Assembly: GCF_023343835.1 (NCBI RefSeq)
Contig: NC_064443.1
Coordinates: 18,301,501 to 18,365,500, forward strand
Length of the DNA stretch: 64,000 nucleotides
Direction: 5' to 3'
Source of the DNA: Lagopus muta
Lineage: Eukaryota > Chordata > Aves > Galliformes > Phasianidae
Shown here in pieces: positions 1 to 36,042 of this stretch. Under the pieces are notes generated by a model. The model saw nothing but the letters and a program-made list of their open reading frames with translations, was not told where the DNA came from and ran no database searches. Position numbers and translations under genes: made by a program. Numbering within the stretch: position 1 is the stretch's first letter; every line of letters starts with the position of its first letter.

Positions 1-3000
1 ACATGGAAACTCCCCAGTGCTGCACCAGGAGCCTCGCATTTATAGCTTGAGATTTTATTTCTACACCAGGAAATCTCACTGTGAGATCCTTAACAGAGCC
101 AGAGAACATCCATGGGGAACATGAATGGCTGGGACGCCGGAGCCTGGATGAATGCAAGGAGCTGTTTGTGCTTTCACCCACCCGCAGGATTTCTTCAAAC
201 ACCCCCAGTAAAACTCTCTCCCAGGAAGAGACTGAAGGGAGTCAGGCAGCCAGCCTGGCTTTTTTGACCAGAGCCATTTCTTCTACAGAGGAAACACCAG
301 GCAAGGGCTGCTGGTCACTCTCAGTACCTGCAGCTGCCCGTTCTCACACCTAAGGCACCTGCACCTGACTGGAACACCTGAAAACCTCAGGCTTAGGATC
401 AAGGCAACAAGAAAAAAATGAAGCCCTGGAAAAAAAAAAACAACCCACCACAGCTTTAGCATTCATAGGAAATATACAGTGCTCTGGTCCAGCAAAAGCT
501 GATTGTGAAGTTTTTATTAAAGTTTAGAAATGCCAAGTGAGGAAAAATCCAACTACAAACCTCCTTTCAAGAAAAACAGGACTGCTGCTTCCACGTAGCC
601 AACGTTACAATAAGCAGGGGTGACAGCGAGCTGGAGATGACTTGGACACACGTTCCAGTGGTGTTCTTTCAGCTGCACACAACCAGCAGTGCTGACCTTA
701 TCAAACTGCTCCTCTCTGCCCTCCTGCACCTGCTCACTGAAGCAGGAGGGGCAAAGCAACTTGCCAAAGAGCAGAGGTACAGAAAACTCAGTGCTGGAAG
801 CACGTCCAGCTTCTTGGGGAAACAGCCATTCATCTGTCTGTGCGTATCCTAAAGAATGGCCATGCAAAGAATGCACTTGTTTCTCTAGCTAGACCCTCAA
901 ATCACTTCTGAACCCTCTACCATCCAGTTACCTGCTTCAGGAAAGACCAAGTTATGTATTATTTAGATTCTGCTCCTCAGTTTTGCAGCCTCGTATTTTC
1001 TATAGGGAAAATAACTAAGAAAAGCATTATGAAACTGGCTACTGAGAGCAAGGTGATACCTGCACAGACTATCTTCCAAGTTCTGTGCAAAACCCAGATC
1101 TGCTGCTCAGTCACAACTTCCCTATCTAGTGCCTTTATTTCTGCCTTGCAGCCATCATTCCAGAGCAGGACTTTGCTGCCTGCATGCACAGCCCCAGCCC
1201 TGAACTGCAGAGAGGAGCTCAGCACAGAGCGGCTGAGGCAGGAGCTGAGATGCCACCTGCAGCCTCACACCCACAGCTCCACATCATCTCCTTCTTCTTT
1301 TCCATTTTTCCTTTAGATGGAACATTTAGATAGTTTTAAGCACCCATTCTCTGAGATAAATTGCATCTAAAGGTTACAGTGCAAAACCAGATATCTCAGT
1401 CCTATACAGGATCACTTACTAATTGCCCCACATACGAACGCTCATAAATTTGTTCATACACCTTGACAAAGGAATTGATTTACCATCACAGTGAAATACT
1501 GCATTAAACACGCATAATTCTTTCTTCATACTGCTCCTCCCCTCTTAAAAGCGTTGTTCCACTGCCTGTCATTCTGAATTATTCTTCTTTAATCAGAAAT
1601 CCCAGTGATTTATTGAGCCGTTCCGCACACCCAGCTAACATTCATCTATACTCTTACTCTAATTTCAACCCAACGTGTGCTGTTGTCATACCAACATAAG
1701 AAAGTTATGGATTTCATTTAAAGCCAAGTACAGTTCTGGAGCACTAAGATAAGATAAGGGACATTTTTATTCTTTTACAACATATTTTTCAACAATACAG
1801 ATTTTAAAAAAAGACTTCAAAACGTCGTATTTTTGAGAGCATAAATATTATAGAGCCAGCAGTTTGACACCTTGTAAGATATCAACCAAACATTACTTTA
1901 AAGAATAAAACAAAAACCCAAACCCAGCATTTTTCTTACTGTCAAACCCTTTAACAAAGGAAACACTGCAGACCAAGATGCCACACAGGACAGGGGCTGG
2001 AAGGATTTCTCCCATGATCTATCATGGAGATAAAAATGCTCATTTCTTACCCAGCCCTCCGCTCACAGCCCAGCAGCTTTCATCAGCCCCAGCTTATGTG
2101 TGTTTGTAGCTCTGTTCCATCTCAGGAATACCAACCAGCACCATGAAACCTGATCAACATAACAGCCTTGGAGTGCACTGAGTTCCTCACTCACTCAGTA
2201 CAAGAACCTCTGTGCGCTCATCTTCTCACCTTGGAAGACTACTGCAGTGTTTGCCAGGACCAAGCTGTACAATCTCCTCCACACCTGCACCGATTTGGGG
2301 TTCATGCAGGCTGGAAACATGGCTGACACACAACACGTGTCTGAAACCAACACGCCACCACAGAATTAGTGGTAAATCACCAAAAAGAATCACTTCGACA
2401 CAGTTCCACCTGAACACGATGAACAACCTGACTTCTCAGTCAAAAGTAACACTGTGTAACACTCATCCACACAAACTGCCTTGTGTGTGATAACACACGA
2501 CGTGTTGTTTGATAACATTATCTGTCAGTGGACCACACACTGCATCCCACACCCAAACACCCTGCAGAACATTTGTGTTCTGCCACTCGGAGGTTTGGAG
2601 CTCAATAGCAGTAGATGGGAGGTGTCAAATCAAAGTGCTTTTTGGCTGTGCTGCATCACCAACAGCCTTGCAAACTTGAGAGCTGAACAAACCCTACCAG
2701 ACGTGTGCTTCACTTGCAGAACCGAGGCCACGTGGGGAAACAACCCTTCCACGTGCAGACACCAGCCTGTGAACTTCACTGCCCTCAGCGCAGCGCAGCG
2801 CAGCTCTGCCCCGCTCAACGGGACGTGGATTTTTGGTGCCCCCCTCCCTGCGGATCGATGTTCCAGCAGACACACCGCGCAATAGCAGAAGGTGCCTGCA
2901 GAGCTGATGGAGACGCTTACCAGGAAACAAGCTCAAATCAAAGGAAGGCGCACACCCGAGCTGAGAAGAGCAGCACGGAGATGTGACCACAAACAGAGCG

Positions 3001-3229
3001 GTTAAAGAAACCCTAAGATAAGCAGAGAAGGGAGAGGAGCAGCCGACTGGGCCCGGACTGGAGACCGCAGAGCCCTTCTGCTGCTGGCGCTCCACACCGC
3101 GGTGTGAGTCCTGAGAAAAACCACTCCTGCACAGCCTGCGGGTTCAACGCCCACAGATGAGCTCGGAACGACACACCGCCATCGGAACGAGAGCACGGAC
3201 CGACGGACCGCCCCACACAGGGCAGCAGC
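1..3229. other. Intergenic flank upstream of SETMAR, no gene recognised
   Basis: No open frame here looks like a conserved protein and I see no splice-site-bounded exon. The sequence is ordinary AT-balanced avian intergenic DNA up to about 2,600, then CpG content rises toward the SETMAR promoter. A short GCGCA-type reiteration lies near 2,787-2,803. In human the next gene on this side is LRRN1; none of its leucine-rich-repeat coding sequence is visible here. Confidence 0.6.
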
Positions 3230-3376
3230 TTCACGCCCTCAAGATGGCGCCCTCCTCCTGCGCCACGCCCCCAAGGCTCCCACAGCGCCCGCGCGGTGCC
3301 CCATCCCCTCAGCCAATGAGCGGAGCGACCGCGGCCCGGGCAGCCAATCGGCGCGGGGCGAGGGCGGGGTTAAGGC
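3230..3376 (+). promoter_or_regulatory. SETMAR: SETMAR CpG-island promoter with twin CCAAT boxes
   Basis: The stretch before the SETMAR ATG is very CpG-rich and has no TATA box. Two CCAAT boxes in the same orientation lie at 3313-3317 and 3344-3348, 31 bp apart (about three helical turns), each in an NF-Y-like context (AGCCAATSR). An AAGATGGCGCC element at 3241-3251 matches the YY1 core. The start codon itself sits in ATGGCGGC, also YY1-like. The transcription start is not marked by a clear initiator, so the 5' UTR boundary is unknown. Confidence 0.6.
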
Positions 3377-3463
3377 ATGGCGGCCGGGCGGGACGTGAGC
3401 GGCGGGCTGGAGCCCGTGGCCGTGGCGCTGTGGCCGCCCGGGGAAAGCCCGGCGCCGTTCCAG
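3377..3463 (+). CDS. SETMAR: SETMAR coding exon 1
   Basis: It encodes 29 residues from the ATG at 3377 and ends in PAPFQ before the GT donor at 3464, phase 0. The ATG has G at -3 and G at +4. The peptide is a short linker ahead of the pre-SET domain, which starts at once in exon 2 with YSPDCV. Confidence 0.88.
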
Positions 3464-4442
3464 GTAGGCGGAGCGGGGCGGCCATCGGGAGCGCGTCGGC
3501 CGGGCGACGAAACGCGGCGTTCGGCAGCGCTGAGATCGCTCGCTCACCCGCGGGGGGCACCGGCGTCACCGAGCCGCGCGTCCGCCGTCCTTCCGACGCG
3601 GGCGGCCGTTCGGATAGCCCGGGTACCCGGGACAGCCCGGTAGCGGGCTCTGAGTGCCGCTCTTCCCGCAGTACAGCCCGGACTGCGTGCCCGGGGCGGA
3701 CGGAGCCATTGACCCCACCGAGGTGACCTTCCAGGGCTGCCCGTGCCGCGTCCGCTCCTGCACCGCGCCGTCCTGCCCGTGCGTGCGGCTCGGACAGCGC
3801 GGCCGCGTCCCGCATTGCGCCGCGCCGCTCTTGGAGTGCAACGCCATGTGCCGCTGCGGGGACGGCTGTCAGAACAGGGTCGTGCAAAGGGGTCTGCAGG
3901 TCAGGCTCCAGGTGTTCAAGACGGCTAAGAAGGGCTGGGGCGTCCGCGCTCTGGAAGCCGTAGCCGAGGGGAGCTTTGTCTGCGAATACGCCGGGGAGGT
4001 TTTGGGCTTCGCCGAGGCACGCAGGAGGAGCCGCGCCCAGGCGGCCCAGGATCCGAACTACATCATAGCCGTGCGGGAGCACCTCCACGACGGGCGGCTG
4101 ATGGAGACCTTCGTTGACCCCACGTACATCGGGAACGTGGGCAGGTTCCTCAATCACTCCTGCGAACCCAACTTAGTGATGGTGCCCGTCCGCGTTGACT
4201 CCATGGTGCCCAGGCTGGCGCTTTTCGCTGCCGCCGATATTTCTGCTGGAGAGGAGCTTTGCTACGATTATTCTGGGAGGTTCCGTAACTTACCGCCAAC
4301 TGAGGGGGAACAAAAAGCTGCAGAAGAAGGCAGTGTGCTGAGGAAGCCGTGCTTCTGTGGGTCCCAGACCTGCGCTGCCTTCCTGCCCTGGGACGGCTCC
4401 CTGTTCCCTGCTGCAGACACACATTCACAGAGCTCTCCGTAG
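3377..4442 (+). CDS. SETMAR: SETMAR, SET-domain histone-lysine methyltransferase (no transposase); join 3377-3463, 3672-4442
   Basis: Two exons (3377-3463 and 3672-4442) separated by a 208-bp intron with CAG|GTAGGC donor and CCCGCAG acceptor join in phase 0 to a 285-residue protein. A pre-SET zinc cluster has cysteines at about 52, 54, 59, 64, 66, 79, 85, 89, 91 and 95. The SET domain runs from about 108 to 232, with KKGWG at 115-119, the cofactor/knot motif NHSCEPN at 190-196 and CYDY at 226-229. The post-SET zinc site is CFCGSQTC at 256-263. The family methylates histone H3 (reported at K36 and K4) in the nucleus and is linked to end-joining repair. In anthropoid primates a third exon adds an Hsmar1 transposase; here the frame ends in TAG right after the post-SET region, the ancestral state. 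The neighbour SUMF1 is convergent. Identity follows from motif order plus synteny. Confidence 0.93.
3672..4442 (+). CDS. SETMAR: SETMAR coding exon 2 (pre-SET, SET, post-SET)
   Basis: It opens with YSPDCV directly after the acceptor AG at 3670-3671 and stays open for 256 codons to TAG at 4440-4442. It contains all catalytic and zinc-binding motifs. The first half is very GC-rich, which creates a long antisense open frame (3309-4157, - strand) that is only a shadow. Confidence 0.93.
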   Translation, partial: YSPDCVPGADGAIDPTEVTFQGCPCRVRSCTAPSCPCVRLGQRGRVPHCAAPLLECNAMCRCGDGCQNRVVQRGLQVRLQVFKTAKKGWGVRALEAVAEGSFVCEYAGEVLGFAEARRRSRAQAAQDPNYIIAVREHLHDGRLMETFVDPTYIGNVGRFLNHSCEPNLVMVPVRVDSMVPRLALFAAADISAGEELCYDYSGRFRNLPPTEGEQKAAEEGSVLRKPCFCGSQTCAAFLPWDGSLFPAADTHSQSSP

Positions 4443-4895
4443 CTCCCTGGCCATACGTAGCGATGCCATTTTCTCCAGTAGTTGGAGTGCACCTAGATCA
4501 AACTGCAAACATCAAAGAACTATTTTTTATAGAAGTATAAAGCAAGGTTTTCAGTAACAGCTGAGAACATAAGATTTTGAGACCACCTTCACGCAGCGTC
4601 CCAGAGGCTGTTTTCAAGGTGGATGATAAGAAGCTTCAGGGTGTTTCAGTCTCAATTACTGACGCAGGATTGGTGCTTTCTTCTTGTTTTCAGCTGACAG
4701 CTTACCATATGTTAACAAATTATGTCTTTAATTTGTACTAAAGCTTTCAGAACGAATGAGCATTAACACAGGTATGGAGAAGGGAGCTGTGGTAACAGCA
4801 ACAGGCAGCTCTGGCAGTCACACAGAGGAGTGAGAGAGACAAAGGAATGCTGGAATTTGCAATAAGAGGCATTAGATGTCTTAAACCTTGTAAGA

Positions 4896-4901
4896 AATAA
4901 A
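4896..4901 (+). terminator. SETMAR: Candidate SETMAR polyadenylation signal AATAAA
   Basis: The first canonical AATAAA on the + strand after the SETMAR stop lies 454 bp downstream and is followed by T/TG-rich sequence (GTTCTCTTGTTCC, 4923-4935) that could serve as the downstream element. Its use is not proven. Confidence 0.5.
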
Positions 4902-7468
4902 TCTTTAAAATGAGTTGCTACAGTTCTCTTGTTCCACCAACCGCAGTTCTTACACATGTTCAAAACCTGCCCTAAAAGGCTAACTTAAATGCTTCCCACC
5001 TGCTTTTCCTCTTCCAGTCACATGAAGCAGCTTGCCAAAATTCCTCATTAAGGGACTGTTCCATTTTGTTATTGTTTAGCTTCTGTGCAGAGCGCACAGA
5101 AGGCTCATGGATGTGGTTTAGATAGATGGGATGATTGCACTTCTATCTTGAGGCTCATCTGCTGTGATTTCTGCAGTAACAGCAAGCATTGCTTCTACAT
5201 TATTTTCCAGCACTGTAATATTGCACTCCAAAAGTAAAATCAGAGTGCAGCCCAGAGCAGCACGGCAACTGCTGTTCTGGCTTCTGAGATGGATTAAAGT
5301 TGGAAAGTGAAGCACATCTAAAAACAACAGACTGAGAAGTTAGAAGCTATTGTTTTCTTTTCTCTGTTTCTACAGAGGCAAACAGAATGAGGCAATGCCT
5401 GCCTCCTGCAGCAGGAAAGAAATAATTATTGCATCTTCTTTTTGTTATCCTCGTACAGATACACACACATGCTGCTGTGCACGGCCTCCCTGCGGCGCTG
5501 CAGGAGAGCAGCTGGGGAGCGTTCTGTCTGCACTCCTGTCACTACAGAGGAACACCCACAGGAACACAGCTGCTGTGAAAGGTGCCATTCCCACACAGCG
5601 GGGGCAGCAGCTTGATTTCCTTTGGTCTGAGCTGGGCTGTCTGATTCTACAGAACTGTGTGGTTCTGTGACTCAATGCAAGCTTTGCTAGGAACCAGAAC
5701 ACAGCTTAGACTGCAAGATTTCTTGTCTTGTTTAGGGGCTTATCTGGTTTTCTTCTCCCCAAGGGCATCGTGGCAGCCACCCAGACACTTTCAGCCTACA
5801 GGACAGGAGGTGTGGGAGTAGATGATCCAATCTGCTTCCTCTTTTTCCTCCTGGAAAAAGTTTCAAGATAGGTTTGTCTTCTGTATTCCTGTTCCTGAAG
5901 ATTAGATGGGTTTTCAAGATGACAGCACTGTGTGTTAGCTTCCTGTTATGAATACATACTTGGCATGATTTCGAGTAGTTAAGGAAGTGCTCCTCTGTTT
6001 TGGGTTTTGAATTTACACATTAACAATACCTGCTCCTTGCACCAGCAGCCTTAAATCTGAGCTCATTGCCTTCTGCCCATGCAGTCCTACCTGCCCAGCC
6101 CCCACCCGCTGCTGCTGTCTCTAACAAGTGAGCTGAGCAGTTATTGGGCCAAAACAAACTTCCACACACAGAGCAAGAAGGGACTGCAGGGCTGTTAGAA
6201 ACAGCCGCACTAAAGGCCCATCACAGCGCACCTTTGTGTGAACAGCAGGGCTGTCAGCACTGCCTGCTGCCCTCGGGTGTGGACCGGAATCCTAAACGTG
6301 CCCTAGCAAGGAACTGAAAAAAAAAAATTGATATGAAGTTGTTTTTAAATAGCAAAGTGAACTTTCCACTATGCAGAGCTATATACAGCTTCGGTTCTGT
6401 TTGTTTTACTCCGAGGCATTTTTCCAGAATAAAAACGAAAAACAACTCCGCAGAGTCTTTATGAAGTGTATCTCTGAAGGCAGAATTATGCCTTTTAGAA
6501 AGGGAGAATCGATTTTATTAAGAATTAACAGGAGAAGATGTTTCTAATACACAGATTTAAAACCTTTCATGCTGGTAAAACGACCTCAGCATACAAAATA
6601 TTTACCACAGAATCCTAGCTTTCACCACGCTGGCGTGTTCTGGAATCATTTTTTCTGTTGCTCACATGAGTTTCCCGCTGCCCCAGAGGCTGATGCTCAG
6701 GGAAGGGCTCCCCTGATGCTCTCCTGTGCCTCCCAGTATTGAACACCAAGTGCAGAGGGAGCTGGATGGACACAGGTTTGTATTCACCTCACACTGCATT
6801 GACCCGCACCTACTTCACTGCAAAGAAAACACTGCTGGGAAGGAGTGTCATCAGTGCAAAAGTTCTGTTAATCCACCACATTTTTCACTGTTATCTCTGA
6901 GAGCATCTGACAAGACTGCCGAGTTCAATCCATTTAACACAGGCACTCACACAGCCTGACAGAGGTCAGCCCCACTGCTGCATGACAGGTCCAGGAGGAG
7001 AGCCATGCTGGGGCAGAGCTGACAGCACAGACATTCCCTGTGAAGGCTCCAGTTAGCACAAGCACCCCCTGCTGCAGCAGTGGTAGTTGAGAACACTTTG
7101 TGACAGGGCTGAAATACATTCAGATCCTAAAATGAGGTAGTTCTCAGTATACCCCCTTCTCCTTGCTATCGTTATTCTTTTAAATAAGGAGGGGTTGTTT
7201 TATTTGGGTGTTTGCTTTGTATTGGGGAACAGACAACAGTTTCTTAGTTTATCTCATGAAACCTTAGGGCCCATGGTTCCATTTGCCATATTTTGATTTG
7301 AATGAATTCTATTCTAGCAGTCACTCATTAGCCTCAGTTTCCAGTGCCATATTTGCAATTTGGAAGTTCTGAAAGTAAGCCTACAACCCAGCCAAGAGAA
7401 ATTCAAAGCACGTTGCCAGTATTTTTCCCCACCAGTGAAAGTTTTCAGCGTGAAGAAATGCTTGATAT

Positions 7469-7474
7469 TTTATT
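7469..7474 (-). terminator. SUMF1: Candidate SUMF1 polyadenylation signal (AATAAA on - strand)
   Basis: This is the nearest AATAAA I found on the - strand after the SUMF1 stop codon, about 635 bp downstream. Others lie at 7199-7204 and 6514-6519. The sequence cannot decide which is used. Confidence 0.3.
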
Positions 7475-8108
7475 CAAATACATACATTTCTAATTCTCAC
7501 AGTGATGATTATCCCTCCCCCCAGTTGCAAAAGGCACTTCTTCCTATGGAGCAGTTAGTATTGCACCAAAAAAAGCACATTGCTGGATTTGATTTTCGCT
7601 GCCATTAGAATGCAATACACCAGCTGCACTAAGTGTCCCTGTGTTGTCTTCGTGTCTTTTCCAAATGGTAAGTATGCCTCCTACAAGGTTATGGAAGCAG
7701 TAACTGCTTCAGATTTCTTTTAGAGCTATCCAGGAGCCTATGAAATCCTCATTTATCAGATCTGAGTGTGGAGATTCAAACGATACATAAATACATTTAG
7801 TTATTAAAGAACTTTTCCAAAGGATCTACTAAATAAAATTAACATTTTAAAACACTGTCAGCATGTTTCTGCTCAGGTTTGTGCTTATGTAACTCCAGGC
7901 TACTCCCACTGAAAGCAGTACCTCTAAGAAGCTTGGTCGTGATGAAAGTCCAGGCCAGGTTTCCCAAGCATAGGCACACACAGCTTCAAGCAGTGTTGGT
8001 GAGTGCTGGAATTTTCCTGTCCAACAGGAACTTTAAGCACAAGATTTTCCATTCTCAGCAGCAGGTAACACTGCACGCCTCCTCCCTGAATGCAGTGCAG
8101 CCATCTGG

Positions 8109-33044
<24,936 letters not shown>

Positions 33045-33200
33045 GTTTGCAACAAGACCACGTGCCAGCCGCAGTCACGTGATCGCCCGCCTCTTAAAGG
33101 GGCAGCGGCGCCGAGCTCCTACTGCCCCTCAGCGGGGTCCGTTATCTGGAGAGGAGCTGCTGCAGAGAAGCTGGAGGTGGAGGGCGCCAGCAGCACGGAG
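33045..33200 (-). promoter_or_regulatory. SUMF1: SUMF1 core promoter with CLEAR-type and second CACGTG E-box
   Basis: Just upstream of the SUMF1 ATG are two CACGTG E-boxes, 33059-33064 and 33076-33081. The outer one on the - strand reads ATCACGTGAC, 9 of 10 with the CLEAR consensus GTCACGTGAC bound by TFEB/TFE3/MITF. A GC box (GAGGCGGGCG) and a CTTTAAG element lie just beyond. CLEAR sites mark promoters of lysosomal genes, which suits an enzyme that activates lysosomal sulfatases. USF1/2 or MAX could also bind CACGTG. Confidence 0.6.
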
Positions 33201-33315
33201 ATGGCATTAATGGCAGAGACTTGGACGGTGTTCGGGTCGAAGGCTCCAGTGTGCTGCGTTTAGTCTGAATGAGTTCAACAGCAAAGTGGAATGTGAGAGT
33301 GCACGGAGCCTTCTG
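33201..33315 (+). pseudogene. Exon-like segment 1 of an unassigned + strand unit between SUMF1 and ITPR1
   Basis: An ATG at 33201 opens MALMAETWTVFGSKAPVCCV, then TAG at 33261. One base over, a second frame reads SLNEFNSKVECESARSLL into a strong CTG|GTGAGT donor at 33315. Skipping one base in the GTTT at 33259-33262 would connect the two. The second frame has no ATG of its own. I do not recognise the product. The segment lies about 156 bp from the SUMF1 ATG in the opposite direction, so a divergent promoter is plausible. It could be a decaying gene, a non-coding divergent transcript or an assembly error. Confidence 0.3.
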
Positions 33316-33606
33316 GTGAGTGCGCCTGCATCTCCCCGTTAATGGGAGGCGGTGCAACCGAGCATCATCTGAGCATAAGGGCTGAGGAAAAAGTAAGCAA
33401 ATACTAAATTGCCAGGGACACGTGTTTGTGTCCTTGTCCTGGGACTCAGATGTTTCATGCTTAAAAATGGATTTTACCAAGTGTGGTACAAGAAGTCTTT
33501 GTGGCAAGAACACCACTGTGAACCGGAGGGGGAAAGGGAGGAATCAACTTTTCTTTCCAAGTGAACACCAAACCCTGTTGTTGCAGCCCTTGGGCTCTTT
33601 TTGCAG

Positions 33607-33642
33607 GCGCTGGTGGCTGAGCAGCAGTTTGTCACCAGCCAG
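33607..33642 (+). pseudogene. Exon-like segment 2 of the unassigned + strand unit
   Basis: An excellent acceptor (GGGCTCTTTTTGCAG) precedes 12 codons ALVAEQQFVTSQ and a CAG|GTGAAC donor. It joins segment 1 (RSLL) and segment 3 (ETKRS) in phase 0 at both ends. If the donor is not used, the frame stays open for another 22 codons to TAA at 33709-33711. Confidence 0.3.
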
Positions 33643-34902
33643 GTGAACGGCAACATGCTAATGTGCAAGCTGAGTGGGTCAGGACTGGAAAAATACTTTA
33701 TGGACGCATAACAGCCTCCTACTTTGCCCTTGGGAGAGGCAGCAATTTGCTTCTAGTAGCAAAATACAAATTGCTACCCCACTCTGCGCCAGCTCGGCTG
33801 GCTGGGGCTTTGCAATCAGAGCAGCAGCAATTTCCACTCGCCGTCCCTCTGCTATGGAGCTGAGGGAGCAGCAGGTGTGCTCAGCTGCCTTCCTGTGTGC
33901 CATAAACCCTCAGCCCTGCTCTGGTATCCCCATGTATGCACTGCCTGGGGAAGGCATGGAGCCTGAGGCAGATCCTGCACCAGTCTGATGGTGAGGGACC
34001 TGTCTCACTCTGAACCTTCTGCACCCTCTGCATCAGAGAACAGCACCTTGTTTTCTTTAGTTTTTCCTGTAGGTCACTGCAGCTCTTGAAGACTTTGGTG
34101 CTCCAATGTGAAAATCTTTACTTTGTGTGGAAATTTCTGTTCAGGACCATCAGCAGAATGTATTCACTGGGTCCTCCACTACGCTGAGGGAAATTTTTAT
34201 TCATTATGTGGGATGTTAATTGCATATATTTAATATCATTTTCCTCGTACAAGTGGGGACTATGCAGCAAAAAAAGCCTAGCTAGATAGAAGGCTCTTAG
34301 TTTGTTTTCTTTTGTATTTGTACAAAGGAGCACTACTTAGCTCTATTGGCTCCATGAAATTTTATTGTGTGCTAAAATGACAGTGCTGAGAGTCTTCACA
34401 GGCATGCATTCCAATTATCTATCATTAGTCCCTTTTGCCCTGTGACGTACTTAGAAAATCAGCAGAGTGGAGGAAAATAAAAGCATACAAATTTAATTAT
34501 AAAATCAAGTCACCCTTGCTGCTTCAGGGTCAGAAGCCATAAATATTCCTTTTATGCAGAAGCAGTGATCCTAGCCCCATGCAGTAACAGATCTATGAAA
34601 GCACAAAGTAATTATAACTTATTTTCTCCTTTCAAATTTCCAAAGCAATTTACTGAAATGGCAGCAAAATCTAGGTATCCAAATTCGACTGTCTTCTGGA
34701 ACTCCAAGCAGTCTGCTAAGACAACTTGTCCTTATTAAAGCTGTGGGACCCTGGCTGTGTCAAAACCAGCTCAATTCCATCAGCTAGCACAGTTTTCTCA
34801 TGTATCATGCCTACTTGTTCTCAATGCCTGTTTTCCTAGAATTCTTTTCTGCCTTGTTTCTGTACTTCCATCAGTAAGATTTATATTCTTGTGTTCTCTC
34901 AG

Positions 34903-34983
34903 GAGACTAAACGAAGCAATGGCAATGGCAGTTTGATTCTGAACAGCATCCAACTTCCAGCTTCTAATCCGGAGGACTTCTGA
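34903..34983 (+). pseudogene. Exon-like segment 3 (terminal) of the unassigned + strand unit
   Basis: A very good acceptor (TATTCTTGTGTTCTCTCAG) leads into 26 codons, starting ETKRSNGNGSLILNSIQLPA and ending SNPEDF, then TGA at 34981-34983. It connects in phase 0 with segment 2. No canonical AATAAA was seen in the next ~400 bp. The product is not recognised. Confidence 0.3.
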
Positions 34984-35398
34984 GAACTTTTATTGGTGTC
35001 ATTTACCCATCATCTTTATGCTCCGAAGTCATTACTTCACAGGCAGCTAATCTCTTCTGCACAGGGTTTAATTATTCTCTCTGCTCTCACTGATTACACT
35101 GTGCTCCAGAATTAAGACACTGGTTTCACTGTTATTTAAAATATTACAGAAATAGGATCTTTCAGCACTTAGCTGAAAAGCTGAGGTGTTGCCTAGCATT
35201 CCTCTGTGTTGCTAATGTTTTTCATCTCCTACTGCTGCAGTGCTAGCATAGACAACTCTTACTGGAAGCTTTTGTGATCATCTATCTCTTCATGGAGACA
35301 GGTCACGTGCAAATTAGCCTGTTTGATCCCTGCAGTCCTGGTGGCTGCCTGAAATATCTTCTGTTCCTCTTCTTCTTCCCTGGCTTCTGCTTGAGCAG

Positions 35399-35500
35399 CT
35401 GAAACAACAGCAGAGGAAGAAGTATGCAAACCAACTCAGCAGCCTGGAGTGCTTTCTGACTGAAATAGTCCAAGCAAGTCAACAATTAATTGTAAATTAG
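35399..35500 (+). other. Exon-like open segment, coiled-coil composition
   Basis: A long pyrimidine tract and CTTGAGCAG acceptor precede 33 codons, LKQQQRKKYANQLSSLECFL then TEIVQASQQLIVN, ended by TAG. The Lys/Gln/Leu-rich composition suggests a helix. It lies downstream of segment 3, whose stop codon makes linear use of both unlikely, so this could be an alternative last exon or part of a broken gene. An A-rich ATTAAA-containing stretch follows within 30 bp. Confidence 0.2.
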
Positions 35501-36042
35501 GCAGCATTAAAAGAAAAAATTAAAAATCACATGCACAAACAACAAAACACTTCTTGCAAGGTGTTTTCTTGTGACAGAAATCACATAGATGGTTGGGCTG
35601 AACATCTGTATTACAGCTCTCTTAAAATTAAGGTGGTATCTACTATTTTGTCTTTTTTATTTTTTTTCAGCACCTCCTCCCTGAATTCTTGAACAGCTTT
35701 TGCTCCTTGGACCCTTTTTTGTATTTACACACAACCTGAGCCCAGTCTCTTGTTTGCTGGTGATCTGATAGGACCCTATTCCTCATCTCTCCATTCTCCA
35801 TAGTACTTTTCAGTGTGAATTCTGTTATTTCCAGGCTGCCCTACCATTTCATCTGTTCTTAAAGCTAAAAGATTATAGGAGCCTTATAAACTCACTGTGC
35901 TTGCAACAGCATCCCAAAGGAAAATGGAAACTTTTCCTGTATTGGAAATGCCTGTGATTACCTTTCCAATATCCCTTCAAATCTTTGCATGACTTGGTCA
36001 GTATTTGTGGCTGAAAGGCCTTCACTGGCACATCCTCCACAG

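Larger units (their letters stand above)
4443..8108. other. Convergent gap SETMAR/SUMF1: 3' UTRs and unassigned DNA
   Basis: SETMAR and SUMF1 point toward each other here. The first ~460 bp are probably SETMAR 3' UTR and an unknown part at the right is SUMF1 3' UTR. I see no exon, no transposase-like reading frame and no clear interspersed repeat; short A-rich runs occur near 6,318-6,329. Confidence 0.55.

Noticed and set aside
2630-3726. Several overlapping open frames on both strands before SETMAR
   Set aside because: They share GC-rich sequence, have no recognisable domain and no consistent splice sites.
3309-4157. 282-codon open frame on the - strand over SETMAR
   Set aside because: It is antisense to the proven SETMAR coding exon and arises from its GC-rich codons; the peptide has no family features.
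4443-8108. A mariner (Hsmar1-like) exon after SETMAR
   Set aside because: No transposase-like frame or terminal inverted repeats were seen; the fusion is specific to primates.
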